A DNA stretch of 15,591 nt from JACQCV01 sp964634555 (GCA_964634555.1 CAZWJJ010000017.1:1-15591), one strand, 5' to 3'. Positions 7,328-14,709 are shown, numbered from the stretch's first letter. Numbers and translations are program-made. Notes: generated from the letters alone by a model not told the origin.

Positions 7328-7356
7328 TTGAAAAATTTCCAATTTACCTATATATT
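7328..7356 (+). promoter_or_regulatory. Promoter of the ATP synthase operon, predicted leaderless
   Basis: TTGAAA (7328-7333) and TATATT (7351-7356) are separated by exactly 17 bases. The ATG of atpB starts eight bases after the -10 box, so transcription should begin within about two bases of the start codon. There is no room for an SD. Confidence 0.65.
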
Positions 7357-7364
7357 TATTAGCC

Positions 7365-8117
7365 ATGGAACAGATCTCAATTCAGGCGGAAAAGATATTT
7401 TCTATAGGCAACTTTCCAGTAACTAACTCTTTGATTATGTCTGTCCTAGTTCTTTTGGGACTCGCGATCTTCGCGCTTTTTTTGAGAGGCAGATTGTCGC
7501 TTATTCCGGGCAAATTTCAGTCCGTGATTGAAATTATATTCGAGGGAATAATGGATTTTATGGACTCCATTTTAGGTGACAGGCACGTTACGGAAAAATA
7601 TCTTCCCTTGGTCGGGACGATATTTTTTTTCGTTCTTTTTTCTAATTGGTCGGGTTTGGTGCCGGGTTTGGGTGCTTTGGGTATAAATGAAATTTCAGCT
7701 GAAACCGGCCAGGCAAGTTTTACGCCGCTTTTGCGGGCGCCGTCGAGCGATCTGAACTTTACTTTAGCTCTCGGTATTATTGCTATCCTGGCTGTTAATG
7801 TGCTTGGCGTGGCGGCGATCGGTATAAAGGAACATTTAAAAAAGTTTTTTAATTTCGAAAGTCCGGTGATGTTTTTTGTCGGAATTTTAGAACTTGTCTC
7901 TGAATTTGTAAAAATGATCTCTCTGGCTTTTAGATTATTTGGAAATGTTTTTGCCGGCGAGGTATTGCTTGTTGTTATTGGTATCTTGGCGCCGTATGCT
8001 CTTCCGATCCCTTTTGTGGCGATGGAGATTTTTGTTGGCTTCATACAGGCCTTGATTTTTTCCGTATTGACGCTAGTATTTATCAACATGTCTGTTCAGG
8101 CTCACGGTGAGCACTGA
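7365..8117 (+). CDS. atpB: ATP synthase Fo subunit a
   Basis: Membrane subunit a forms the two half-channels that carry ions to and from the c-ring. The 250 residues hold about five to six hydrophobic helices (roughly 20-40, 82-100, 131-155, 165-185, 195-215, 220-245). The signature SLAFRLFGNVFAGE (186-199) contains the essential arginine, Arg190 here, corresponding to E. coli Arg210. The loop APSSDLNFTLALG (125-137) and the helix EIFVGFIQALIFSVLTLVFI are also typical. It is the first gene of the operon; no atpI precedes it. It starts with ATG just after the promoter without an SD and ends with TGA. A 54-base AT-rich gap separates it from atpE. Confidence 0.97.
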   Translation: MEQISIQAEKIFSIGNFPVTNSLIMSVLVLLGLAIFALFLRGRLSLIPGKFQSVIEIIFEGIMDFMDSILGDRHVTEKYLPLVGTIFFFVLFSNWSGLVPGLGALGINEISAETGQASFTPLLRAPSSDLNFTLALGIIAILAVNVLGVAAIGIKEHLKKFFNFESPVMFFVGILELVSEFVKMISLAFRLFGNVFAGEVLLVVIGILAPYALPIPFVAMEIFVGFIQALIFSVLTLVFINMSVQAHGEH

Positions 8118-8171
8118 TCTGATGTTAGAATGATTTAATTGTTAAAAATTATTAATTTAAAGTAAGAAAAA

Positions 8172-8399
8172 ATGACTCCAGATGTAATTAAAATGATAGC
8201 GATGGCGTTTATTATGGGATTGGGAACCATTGGTCCGGCAGTTGCTATTGGTATAATAGGTTCCAAAGCGGCGGAGGCAGTGGGAAGAAATCCTGAGGCT
8301 GCATCTAAGGTTCAAACAGTCATGATCCTTGCTCTGGCATTTGCTGAAGCTATCGCTATTTACGGATTGGTTGTGTCTTTGATTATAAAGTTCGTCTAA
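8172..8399 (+). CDS. atpE: ATP synthase Fo subunit c
   Basis: Hairpin of two membrane helices that oligomerises into the rotating c-ring. 75 residues. Helix 1 carries the packing motif as G21-P-A23-V-A25-I-G27, where two usual glycines are alanines. The polar loop is GRNPEA (38-43). Helix 2 holds the ion-binding carboxylate Glu59 in FAEAIAIYG. Aligned with the sodium-type c subunit of Ilyobacter, the sodium-ligand Gln is Ile26 and the Ser after the Glu is Ala60. This predicts proton rather than sodium coupling. It starts with ATG, preceded by an A-rich stretch and no SD. Confidence 0.97.
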   Translation: MTPDVIKMIAMAFIMGLGTIGPAVAIGIIGSKAAEAVGRNPEAASKVQTVMILALAFAEAIAIYGLVVSLIIKFV

Positions 8400-8408
8400 A
8401 ATAAATTC

Positions 8409-8915
8409 GTGGAATCCCTTTTTACTAATTTGGGAATAAATTGGCGGCTTCTTGTTGCTCAAGGGGTGAACTTTTTTGTCTTAGTTTTTCTTTTGACCTA
8501 TCTATTTTATAAGCCTTTTATAAAACTTCTAAAAGATAGGCGGCACAAGATAGAAGCTGGTATAGAAAATGCCAGGTTGGCAGATAAAAGATTACAAGAG
8601 GCAGAGTCCTTAAAACAAGCGGAGATAGTTAAGGGTGAAAAAGCTGCTTTAGTAATTATTGAGGAGGCGAATAAATTTGGCCAGGCTCATAAAGAAAAAA
8701 TAAGGAAAGAGGGCGAGATTGAAGCGGAGCTTATGAAGAAAAAGACTGAAGAGCTTGGTCGTCGTCTAATACAAAGAGAGATGGAAAATTTGGAGCGCAA
8801 CTCCAGAGAGATTGTTGAAAAAGCAATTTTCGCTGCGGTTGGTCTTAATCCAAAAGAGATTGATGGTAAACTTGCAAACGATGCTATGTCGGCTTTAAAA
8901 AAGTTAAAAGTATAA
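8409..8915 (+). CDS. atpF: ATP synthase Fo subunit b
   Basis: Peripheral stalk subunit of 168 residues. It has one N-terminal membrane helix (about 14-36, QGVNFFVLVFLLTYLFY), then KPFIKLLKDRRHKIEAGIE, the usual start of the long dimeric coiled coil. A charged, alanine- and glutamate-rich helix runs to about 145, and a short C-terminal region should bind delta. The start is GTG, nine bases after the atpE stop, with no SD. Only one b gene is present, so the stalk is expected to be a homodimer. Confidence 0.95.
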   Translation: MESLFTNLGINWRLLVAQGVNFFVLVFLLTYLFYKPFIKLLKDRRHKIEAGIENARLADKRLQEAESLKQAEIVKGEKAALVIIEEANKFGQAHKEKIRKEGEIEAELMKKKTEELGRRLIQREMENLERNSREIVEKAIFAAVGLNPKEIDGKLANDAMSALKKLKV

Positions 8916-8916
8916 G

Positions 8917-9306
8917 ATGAGATACAGCCCGGCATTATACGCAAAATCATTATACGAAGTTTTAAATTTCTCTAAGCCGGAAGACGCGGAAAAAATATTC
9001 AAAAATTTTTGGCGCACGCTTAAGAAAAATGGCGATGAGTCTAGGATTGATGTCATAGTGGATCTGTTTGAAAAAAAAGTTGTAAGAAGTACAGGAGGGA
9101 GGGTTGTTGTTCTTGAAACAGCGAGAGACTTGGATCCCGAAGTAGAAAAAAAGTTTCTAAGCCAATTTGAGAAGAACGATCTTGTAAAAAAGCGTTTGAA
9201 TCAGTCGCTTGTTGCCGGTGTGAGGATAGAATTAGATGGAGAAAAAGAGCTTGATTTTAGTTTGGCTCGGCGGTTCAGAAAGATGTTTGGAATGGCTAAT
9301 ATTTAA
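8917..9306 (+). CDS. atpH: ATP synthase F1 subunit delta, short form
   Basis: Links the peripheral stalk to the top of F1. It begins MRYSPALYAKSLYEVL, the typical first helix, and ends with the conserved C-terminal region: VVVLETARDLDPEVEKKF, then SLVAGVRIELDGEKELDFSL before a final arginine-rich helix. At 129 residues it is clearly shorter than the usual 175-180. The missing part is in the N-terminal helical bundle that normally binds subunit alpha, here reduced to roughly 60 residues. The start lies one base after the atpF stop, which suggests translational coupling. Confidence 0.9.
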   Translation: MRYSPALYAKSLYEVLNFSKPEDAEKIFKNFWRTLKKNGDESRIDVIVDLFEKKVVRSTGGRVVVLETARDLDPEVEKKFLSQFEKNDLVKKRLNQSLVAGVRIELDGEKELDFSLARRFRKMFGMANI

Positions 9307-9325
9307 TTTCTAATTAGTAATTACG

Positions 9326-10867
9326 ATGAACTATGATATTGTAGAAAAATTAAAGAGAGACATCGGCGTATTTAAGGACGAGACCGCGCTTGAAACAGTC
9401 GGCAGGGTTGTTGAAACATCGGACGGCATCGCCAGGATTTCCGGTTTGAGTTCTGTGTTGAGTCAGGAGTTGATACAGATTGAAACTGAGAAGGGCGATG
9501 TTCCCGCTCTAGCTCTTAATTTGGAGCAGGGGTTCATCGGCGCGGTGATTTTGGGTGAGTCTGAAAAAGTCCGTACCGGTGATAAGGTTAAAAGTACTGG
9601 TAAGGTTCTATCTCTTCCGGTGGGCGAGGAGATGGTCGGTAGAGTTGTTAATGCTCTCGGCCACTCGATCGATGGCAAAGGCGCCATTTTTGGGGATTCA
9701 TCAAAGGCTACATTTTACGAACTTGAACGTCCAGCGCCTTCAGTTTTGGCCAGAGAATCAGTAACCGTTCCTTTGCATACGGGTATAAAATCGATTGATG
9801 CAATGATTCCAATTGGCCGCGGACAACGAGAGTTGATAATTGGAGATAGACAAACTGGAAAGACGGCGATCGCACTCGATACAATTATAAATCAAGGTAA
9901 AGAGGGCGGGTCAAGAGTTGTTTGTATCTATGTTGCTATTGGCCAGAAAAGTTCCAAGCTGGCAAAGATCGTGAAGATGTTGGAGGAGAACGGCGCCATG
10001 GCTTACACGATCGTGGTATCAGCCTCAGCCTCTGATCCGGCGGCTATGCAATATTTAGCTCCGTATACCGGTTGTGCCATAGGTGAATATTTTAGAGACA
10101 ATGGTCAAGATGCCTTGGTGGTTTATGACGACCTTTCAAAGCATGCTGATGCTTATCGACAGTTGTCCTTGCTTTTGCGAAGACCGCCGGGTCGAGAAGC
10201 CTATCCTGGCGACGTATTTTATCTCCACGCCAGATTGCTTGAGAGGGCGGCGCGTTTGGATAAGGCGCATGGCGGAGGGTCATTGACTGCCATGCCTATA
10301 ATTGAAACCAAATTGGGCGATGTTTCAGCTTATGTGCCGACAAATGTAATTTCTATTACCGATGGGCAGATCTATCTGGAATCAGCCCTATTCTTTAGAG
10401 GTATTCGTCCGGCTATAAATGTTGGACTTTCAGTCTCTCGAGTCGGATCAGCCGCACAGACAAAAGCGATGAAAAAAGTTGCCGGCAAGTTGCGACTCGA
10501 TTTGGCCCAGTTCCGAGAATTGCAGGCTTTCTTGCAGTTTGCTTCGGATCTGGATGAATCGACAAAACAAAAAATCAAGCGCGGAGAATTATTGACTGAA
10601 ATTCTCAAACAAGTCGATGGCTCTCCTATGAGTTTTGAAAAGCAGGTTCTGGTTTTGTATGCAGCCTTGAATGGATTTCTTGATGATTTATCACCCGTAC
10701 AAGTTAAGACTTTTGAGAATGAGTTCATTTCATACATGGAAAATTTGCATCGATCAGATATTATTGATCAGATCATTAAGACTGGCGCAATTGATGAGAT
10801 GACTGAGAAGAAATTAAAAGATGCAATTGAGAATTACAAGAATATGGCCAAAAAGCCGATTCAATAG
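9326..10867 (+). CDS. atpA: ATP synthase F1 subunit alpha
   Basis: Non-catalytic nucleotide-binding subunit of the F1 hexamer, 513 residues, full length. An N-terminal beta-barrel is followed by the nucleotide domain with Walker A GDRQTGKT (173-180) and the conserved GQKSS (206-210). LVVYDDLSKHADAYRQLSLL carries the Walker B strand. VSRVGSAAQ (370-378) has the arginine finger Arg372 that reaches the catalytic site in beta. The C-terminal helical domain is complete. It begins 19 bases after atpH at an ATG without an SD. Confidence 0.98.
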   Translation: MNYDIVEKLKRDIGVFKDETALETVGRVVETSDGIARISGLSSVLSQELIQIETEKGDVPALALNLEQGFIGAVILGESEKVRTGDKVKSTGKVLSLPVGEEMVGRVVNALGHSIDGKGAIFGDSSKATFYELERPAPSVLARESVTVPLHTGIKSIDAMIPIGRGQRELIIGDRQTGKTAIALDTIINQGKEGGSRVVCIYVAIGQKSSKLAKIVKMLEENGAMAYTIVVSASASDPAAMQYLAPYTGCAIGEYFRDNGQDALVVYDDLSKHADAYRQLSLLLRRPPGREAYPGDVFYLHARLLERAARLDKAHGGGSLTAMPIIETKLGDVSAYVPTNVISITDGQIYLESALFFRGIRPAINVGLSVSRVGSAAQTKAMKKVAGKLRLDLAQFRELQAFLQFASDLDESTKQKIKRGELLTEILKQVDGSPMSFEKQVLVLYAALNGFLDDLSPVQVKTFENEFISYMENLHRSDIIDQIIKTGAIDEMTEKKLKDAIENYKNMAKKPIQ

Positions 10868-10877
10868 TTTCAGTTAA

Positions 10878-11801
10878 ATGGAGTCATTGCAGACAATTAA
10901 AAATCGCCTCCGTGCCGTAAATAATATCGGTAAAATAACCCGCGCGATGGAGGTTGTTGCCGCGACTAAAATGAGAAAGGCGCAGGAGCTGGCCATAAAC
11001 TCCAGGCCGTATTCTTTCCACGCTCTTGGAATGCTTGCTCGTTTAAATGAGCACAAGATAAAATCTGTGCTAATACTTCATGAAAGAGAGATAAAGAATA
11101 CTTTGGTGGTTTTGGTATCATCCGATCGCGGACTGGTCGGCTCTTTTAATAATCAATTATTTAGAATTGTGGCCCAATTGATGAATGATTTTAAGAGCGA
11201 TCCAGAGAGATTAAAATTTTGCACGATAGGTAAAAAGGCTTTAAATTTTTGCGAGAAGAACGGTTATGCTGTTGAAAATAAATTTTTAAATTTTGGAAAT
11301 ATGGCCAGGCCCGAACAGATGGCCGAAGTGTCCGAATATATTTTGCAAGGCTATTTGAATGGATCGTGGGACAAGGTTGTAACTGTTTCAATGCATTTCA
11401 AAACCACTATTACCCAAGTTGCTTTAACTCGACAGATTTTGCCAGTAAATTTTGAGGTGATTAAACGCACAGTTAAGGAGATAGTCCCCGAGCATGGAAA
11501 ATATTCAGAGCTTAGGAATTTTACAGACACTTCTGAGAGTAAAAAGATTGATTATATATTCGAGCCGTCGAAGGAGGAGATTTTAAATGACCTTATTCCG
11601 CACTTGATAAAAATGCAGTTTTATCATTTAATGCTTGAGGCTAATGCTTCCGAACACTCCGCTCGAAGGGTCGCTATGAAGACGGCATCGGATAACGCGG
11701 ATGACGTCGCCGGTAAGCTTTCTTTGGATTATAACAAGGTAAGACAATCAAATATTACAAGAGAACTAATTGAGATTACTTCGACTCAGAGTGCATTATA
11801 A
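10878..11801 (+). CDS. atpG: ATP synthase F1 subunit gamma
   Basis: Central rotor shaft of F1. 307 residues. The N-terminal helix MESLQTIKNRLRAVNNIGKI with TRAMEVVAATKMRKAQ, and the C-terminal helix ending RVAMKTASDNADDVAGKLSL then ITRELIEITSTQSAL, form the coiled coil inside the alpha/beta hexamer. A Rossmann-like middle domain starts with TLVVLVSSDRGLVGSFN. All expected regions are present and the length is slightly above the common 285-295. The start is an ATG ten bases after atpA, with no SD. Confidence 0.97.
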   Translation: MESLQTIKNRLRAVNNIGKITRAMEVVAATKMRKAQELAINSRPYSFHALGMLARLNEHKIKSVLILHEREIKNTLVVLVSSDRGLVGSFNNQLFRIVAQLMNDFKSDPERLKFCTIGKKALNFCEKNGYAVENKFLNFGNMARPEQMAEVSEYILQGYLNGSWDKVVTVSMHFKTTITQVALTRQILPVNFEVIKRTVKEIVPEHGKYSELRNFTDTSESKKIDYIFEPSKEEILNDLIPHLIKMQFYHLMLEANASEHSARRVAMKTASDNADDVAGKLSLDYNKVRQSNITRELIEITSTQSAL

Positions 11802-11817
11802 AGTTAAAATCAACATT

Positions 11818-13209
11818 ATGACAACGACACATAAAACAGGAAAGAAAATAGGTAAGATTGTTCAGATCATCGGATCGGTCGTTGATGTGCAGTTTCCGGA
11901 TTATGTTGCTTTGCCAAGTATGAGTAATGCTCTGACGATTGAAAAGGAGGGCAGAAAAATTTTACTTGAAGTTGCAAGGCATATGGAGCCGGGATTGATC
12001 CGTGCAGTTTCTTTATCTTCGACTGATGGTCTGTCTCGAGGCGAAGTTGTGCATGATTCGGGGGCGCCGATTAGTGTTCCGGTCGGGCAAGAGGTGCTGG
12101 GCAAACTTTTTGATGTTGCTGGAAATCTGATCGAAGGCAAAAATGAAACAATATTTAGTAAAAGGTGGCCGATTCATCGCCAAGCTCCGAGCTTGAGCGA
12201 GCAATCGCCAAAGGTTGAAATTTTTCAGACTGGATTGAAGGTCATCGATCTTTTGGCGCCTTTTATTAAGGGTGGAAAGGTCGGACTTTTTGGCGGTGCT
12301 GGTGTAGGTAAAACAGTTTTGCTGATGGAGTTGATCCGAAATGTGGCTGAACAGTCCGGCGGTGCCTCGGTATTTGCCGGTGTGGGCGAAAGAACTCGTG
12401 AAGGCAACGATCTTTATAACGAAATGAAAGATTCCGGGGTTTTGAATAAGACAGCTTTGGTTTTTGGCCAGATGAATGAAGTTCCTGGTGCACGTTTGCG
12501 AGTTGCTTTGACAGCTTTGACAATGGCTGAATATTTCCGCGATGAAGAAAAAAAGGATGTTTTGCTTTTTATAGATAATATTTTCCGATTTTCGCAGGCT
12601 GGATCGGAGGTTTCAACATTGCTTGGCAGATTGCCATCGGCGGTGGGCTATCAGCCGACTTTAGCTGAAGAGATGGGTAGGTTGCAAGAAAGAATTACTT
12701 CAACAAAGAACGGATCGATCACCTCTGTGCAGGCGATTTATGTTCCAGCTGACGATATTACTGATCCGGCGCCAGCTACAACATTTGCTCATCTTGATTC
12801 AACTATCGTGCTATCGCGAGCTTTAACTGAAATCGGTATTTATCCAGCAGTTGATCCGCTGGCTTCATCATCTACAGCCCTCGATCCGAAGATTGTCGGA
12901 GAGAAACATTACACAGTGGCGCGAGAGGTTCAGAAGATTTTGCAAAGATATAGAGAGTTGCAAGATATCATTGCCGTTCTGGGTATGGAAGAACTTTCAG
13001 ATGCCGATAAATTAACTGTAACTCGTGCCAGAAAAGTTCAGAAATTCCTGTCACAGCCGTTCTTTGTGGCTGAGACATTCACTGGTCGATCCGGAAAATA
13101 TGTTCCATTAGAGCAGACTGTTACTGATTTCGAGGCGATTCTGAATGGTAAATACGATGATCAGCCGGAAGATTTCTTCTATATGAAGGGAGCTCTCGGC
13201 GAAAATTAG
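11818..13209 (+). CDS. atpD: ATP synthase F1 subunit beta
   Basis: Catalytic subunit of F1. I chose the ATG at 11818 (463 residues). The frame is open back to a TTG at 11770 inside atpG, but that extension (MRLLRLRVHYKVKINI) is unlike family N-termini. Walker A is GGAGVGKT (159-166), GERTREGNDLY (190-200) contains the catalytic Glu191, and the Walker B strand is VLLFIDNIFRFSQAGSEVS. The lever motif, DELSEED in most bacteria, reads EELSDAD here (in GMEELSDADKL), so its negative charge is mostly kept with one position changed. There is no SD upstream. Confidence 0.98.
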   Translation: MTTTHKTGKKIGKIVQIIGSVVDVQFPDYVALPSMSNALTIEKEGRKILLEVARHMEPGLIRAVSLSSTDGLSRGEVVHDSGAPISVPVGQEVLGKLFDVAGNLIEGKNETIFSKRWPIHRQAPSLSEQSPKVEIFQTGLKVIDLLAPFIKGGKVGLFGGAGVGKTVLLMELIRNVAEQSGGASVFAGVGERTREGNDLYNEMKDSGVLNKTALVFGQMNEVPGARLRVALTALTMAEYFRDEEKKDVLLFIDNIFRFSQAGSEVSTLLGRLPSAVGYQPTLAEEMGRLQERITSTKNGSITSVQAIYVPADDITDPAPATTFAHLDSTIVLSRALTEIGIYPAVDPLASSSTALDPKIVGEKHYTVAREVQKILQRYRELQDIIAVLGMEELSDADKLTVTRARKVQKFLSQPFFVAETFTGRSGKYVPLEQTVTDFEAILNGKYDDQPEDFFYMKGALGEN

Positions 13210-13222
13210 CAATCAATATTTT

Positions 13223-13462
13223 ATGCTGTTAAAAATATTCTCTTTGAATGGAATTGAATATCAGGATGATGTCGCAGGCTTGAGTGTTAAGACAAGGGCA
13301 GGCGATATTACTGTTTTGAATGGCCACCGGCCGATCGTTAGCGTTTTAGAAAAATGCACAGCGCATATCTTAACTAAAGATCATAATAAGATCCCATTTG
13401 AGATCCGATCCGGTTTTTTGGAAATAGACGATGATAACAGATTGAATTTGCTGGTTGATTAA
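13223..13462 (+). CDS. atpC: ATP synthase F1 subunit epsilon, N-terminal domain only
   Basis: Rotor subunit that joins gamma to the c-ring. The 79 residues cover only the N-terminal beta-sandwich: MLLKIFSLNGIEYQDDVAGL, then TRAGDITVLNGHRPIVSVL and a C-terminal strand FEIRSGFLEIDDDNRLNLLV. The usual protein has 130-140 residues, and its two C-terminal helices carry the inhibitory, ATP-sensing function. These helices are absent, and the TAA at 13460-13462 ends the frame cleanly, so this is a genuinely short form. It is the last gene of the operon. No clear terminator follows, unless the imperfect hairpin in the repeat at 13471-13508 acts as one. Confidence 0.93.
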   Translation: MLLKIFSLNGIEYQDDVAGLSVKTRAGDITVLNGHRPIVSVLEKCTAHILTKDHNKIPFEIRSGFLEIDDDNRLNLLVD

Positions 13463-13470
13463 ACGTTAAA

Positions 13471-13508
13471 GTGTCATTACAAGGAGCTTGCGACGAAACA
13501 ATCTAAGG
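13471..13508. repeat. Degenerate copy of a widespread interspersed repeat (GTCATTGCGAGG...GCAATCT type)
   Basis: The string GTGTCATTACAAGGAGCTTG followed by CGACGAAACAATCTAAGG closely resembles a small imperfect palindrome seen between genes in many bacteria, which typically reads GTCATTGCGAGGAGC then GCGACGAAGCAATCT. The outer ATT/AAT arms and inner CAAG-GAG-CTTG can pair. Only this copy lies in the window, so repetitiveness cannot be shown here. The rest of the gap from 13463 to 13602 holds this element plus the promoter and SD of the next gene, and nothing else I recognise. Confidence 0.45.
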
Positions 13509-13525
13509 TGGAGGAAGTATACAAA

Positions 13526-13553
13526 TTGACAAATCGGGCAAATAGTTTAAAAT
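13526..13553 (+). promoter_or_regulatory. Promoter of the beta-carbonic-anhydrase-like gene
   Basis: A perfect TTGACA (13526-13531) and TAAAAT (13548-13553) are separated by 16 bases. The start near 13560 gives a leader of about 42 bases that ends in a strong SD. It makes this gene independent of the atp operon. Confidence 0.65.
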
Positions 13554-13590
13554 ATCCGATTAGTAGGTCGATAAATGGTTAATATAATAA

Positions 13591-13598
13591 AAAGGAGG
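13591..13598 (+). promoter_or_regulatory. Strong Shine-Dalgarno site of the beta-CA-like gene
   Basis: AAAGGAGG with a 4-base spacer to the ATG at 13603. It fixes the start; the in-frame ATG at 13624 is too distant. Confidence 0.85.
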
Positions 13599-13602
13599 CG
13601 GT

Positions 13603-14709
13603 ATGAACCGCATTGAAGATCAGATGAGTAACGTAGTTAAATTGAAGCAGTTTCTTCTGGATCACAATAGGTCACAGAGTGAGATCTATTGCAGTCCGGA
13701 TGCAGAGTGGGCTAGATACGATTATCGTATTTCTCACCCTACTGAGATTGCGGCCTTAAAGTGTATGGATGGCAGAATTAACTTGCCAGTCATTACAGGA
13801 ATTCCGCCGGGGATCATACAGCCTTACAGGACAATTGGTGGCCAGTTTGATCTTGGCGAAAAGCGTTTTGCTGGTCTGATCAGCGATTGGGTTAAATATT
13901 CCGCTAGTAGACAGCGAGACTGTCTTGTGCTTGTGACGTACCACTGGTCAAGAGGTGATCAACATCGTGGATGCGCGGGATTTAAGTATGATACCGAAAA
14001 GGCTAAGGCTTTTACTGTCGGTCTTCGAAATCAGTTTGAGAGGGTTTATGGAAGCGGGCATGTCAGTGTTTATCCGATTCGCGTTGGAGTTGAGACTGAT
14101 CTGGATACCTTGGTTTTTCACAACTCTAACGATAAGAAGATTCTCGATCTGTCGACGCTTGATGAACATATAGATCAGGCTGAAGTCGAGAAGATGATAC
14201 ATGGTCTTTATCCCGATATGAAATTGCCAATGGTTAAGGATCTTCTACATTTGGCAATGGGAAATATTAAGCACATTGCAGAGGTTAGGCGCGCTGACAG
14301 GCCGATTATTGAAATGGATCACCGTGAGCAGGTTCTTGCTCTTGGTCGGGGATACCCCTGGCTTCATCTGCCGAATAAGGCTTTGATTATCGGACCTTAT
14401 AGTTACGATTTAAGCAAGCCTATAGCTGTTGCGGGCAATTTGATCTTGAAGACTCTCGATGGAGATAAGAAGCTTAAGAAACAGGGCGCTATCTTCATGG
14501 TGTCGGCTCCTTATAGGGGCGATACTGAGACTCCAGCGACAGAAAGACAGCTTGCTATTGAGCAGGCCGAATCTCTAGCGAGGTTCGGAGCTGAAGTTAT
14601 TAAGGAAAAGGTGCCAGATCTCGTCAAGCATTTGGATTTACTCGTGGGAACTCTGAACCAGAAGACTCTTCTTTTTACTCCTAATAACCTAGATACCAAA
14701 TATCTTTAA
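13603..14709 (+). CDS. Divergent beta-carbonic anhydrase-like protein with a degenerate second half
   Basis: 368 residues, soluble, no signal peptide. The N-terminal half carries the beta-carbonic anhydrase signature: C54-M-D56-G-R58 (CxDxR, zinc Cys plus the Asp-Arg dyad), YRTIGG (75-80) where the family has RNAGN-like sequence, and a strand CLVLVTYHW leading to H121-R-G-C124 (HxxC, the other two zinc ligands). Reversible CO2 hydration is therefore a plausible activity. The C-terminal half repeats the same order of landmarks without ligands: E-MDHR (237-241), AVAGN (275-279), IFMVSAPYRGD (297-307) and a final VGTLNQKTLLF matching VGVETDLDTLVF. CsoSCA, the carboxysomal enzyme, has this kind of active-plus-degenerate layout. 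No carboxysome, RuBisCO or transporter gene is nearby. A different zinc-dependent reaction is possible. The gene has its own promoter, SD and terminator. Confidence 0.65.
   Translation: MNRIEDQMSNVVKLKQFLLDHNRSQSEIYCSPDAEWARYDYRISHPTEIAALKCMDGRINLPVITGIPPGIIQPYRTIGGQFDLGEKRFAGLISDWVKYSASRQRDCLVLVTYHWSRGDQHRGCAGFKYDTEKAKAFTVGLRNQFERVYGSGHVSVYPIRVGVETDLDTLVFHNSNDKKILDLSTLDEHIDQAEVEKMIHGLYPDMKLPMVKDLLHLAMGNIKHIAEVRRADRPIIEMDHREQVLALGRGYPWLHLPNKALIIGPYSYDLSKPIAVAGNLILKTLDGDKKLKKQGAIFMVSAPYRGDTETPATERQLAIEQAESLARFGAEVIKEKVPDLVKHLDLLVGTLNQKTLLFTPNNLDTKYL

Noticed and set aside
7517..8089. 190-codon open frame on the minus strand inside atpB
   Set aside because: It is antisense to a clearly conserved membrane protein; its composition mirrors the hydrophobic codons on the other strand and it has no SD or promoter.
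11770..11817. N-terminal extension of atpD from a TTG inside atpG
   Set aside because: The extension is unlike beta-subunit N-termini and would overlap atpG by 32 bases; the ATG at 11818 leads directly into the conserved region.
13463..13602. CRISPR repeat or tRNA in the largest gap
   Set aside because: There is a single repeat-like element without spacers, and no cloverleaf or TTCRA-type T-arm is visible.
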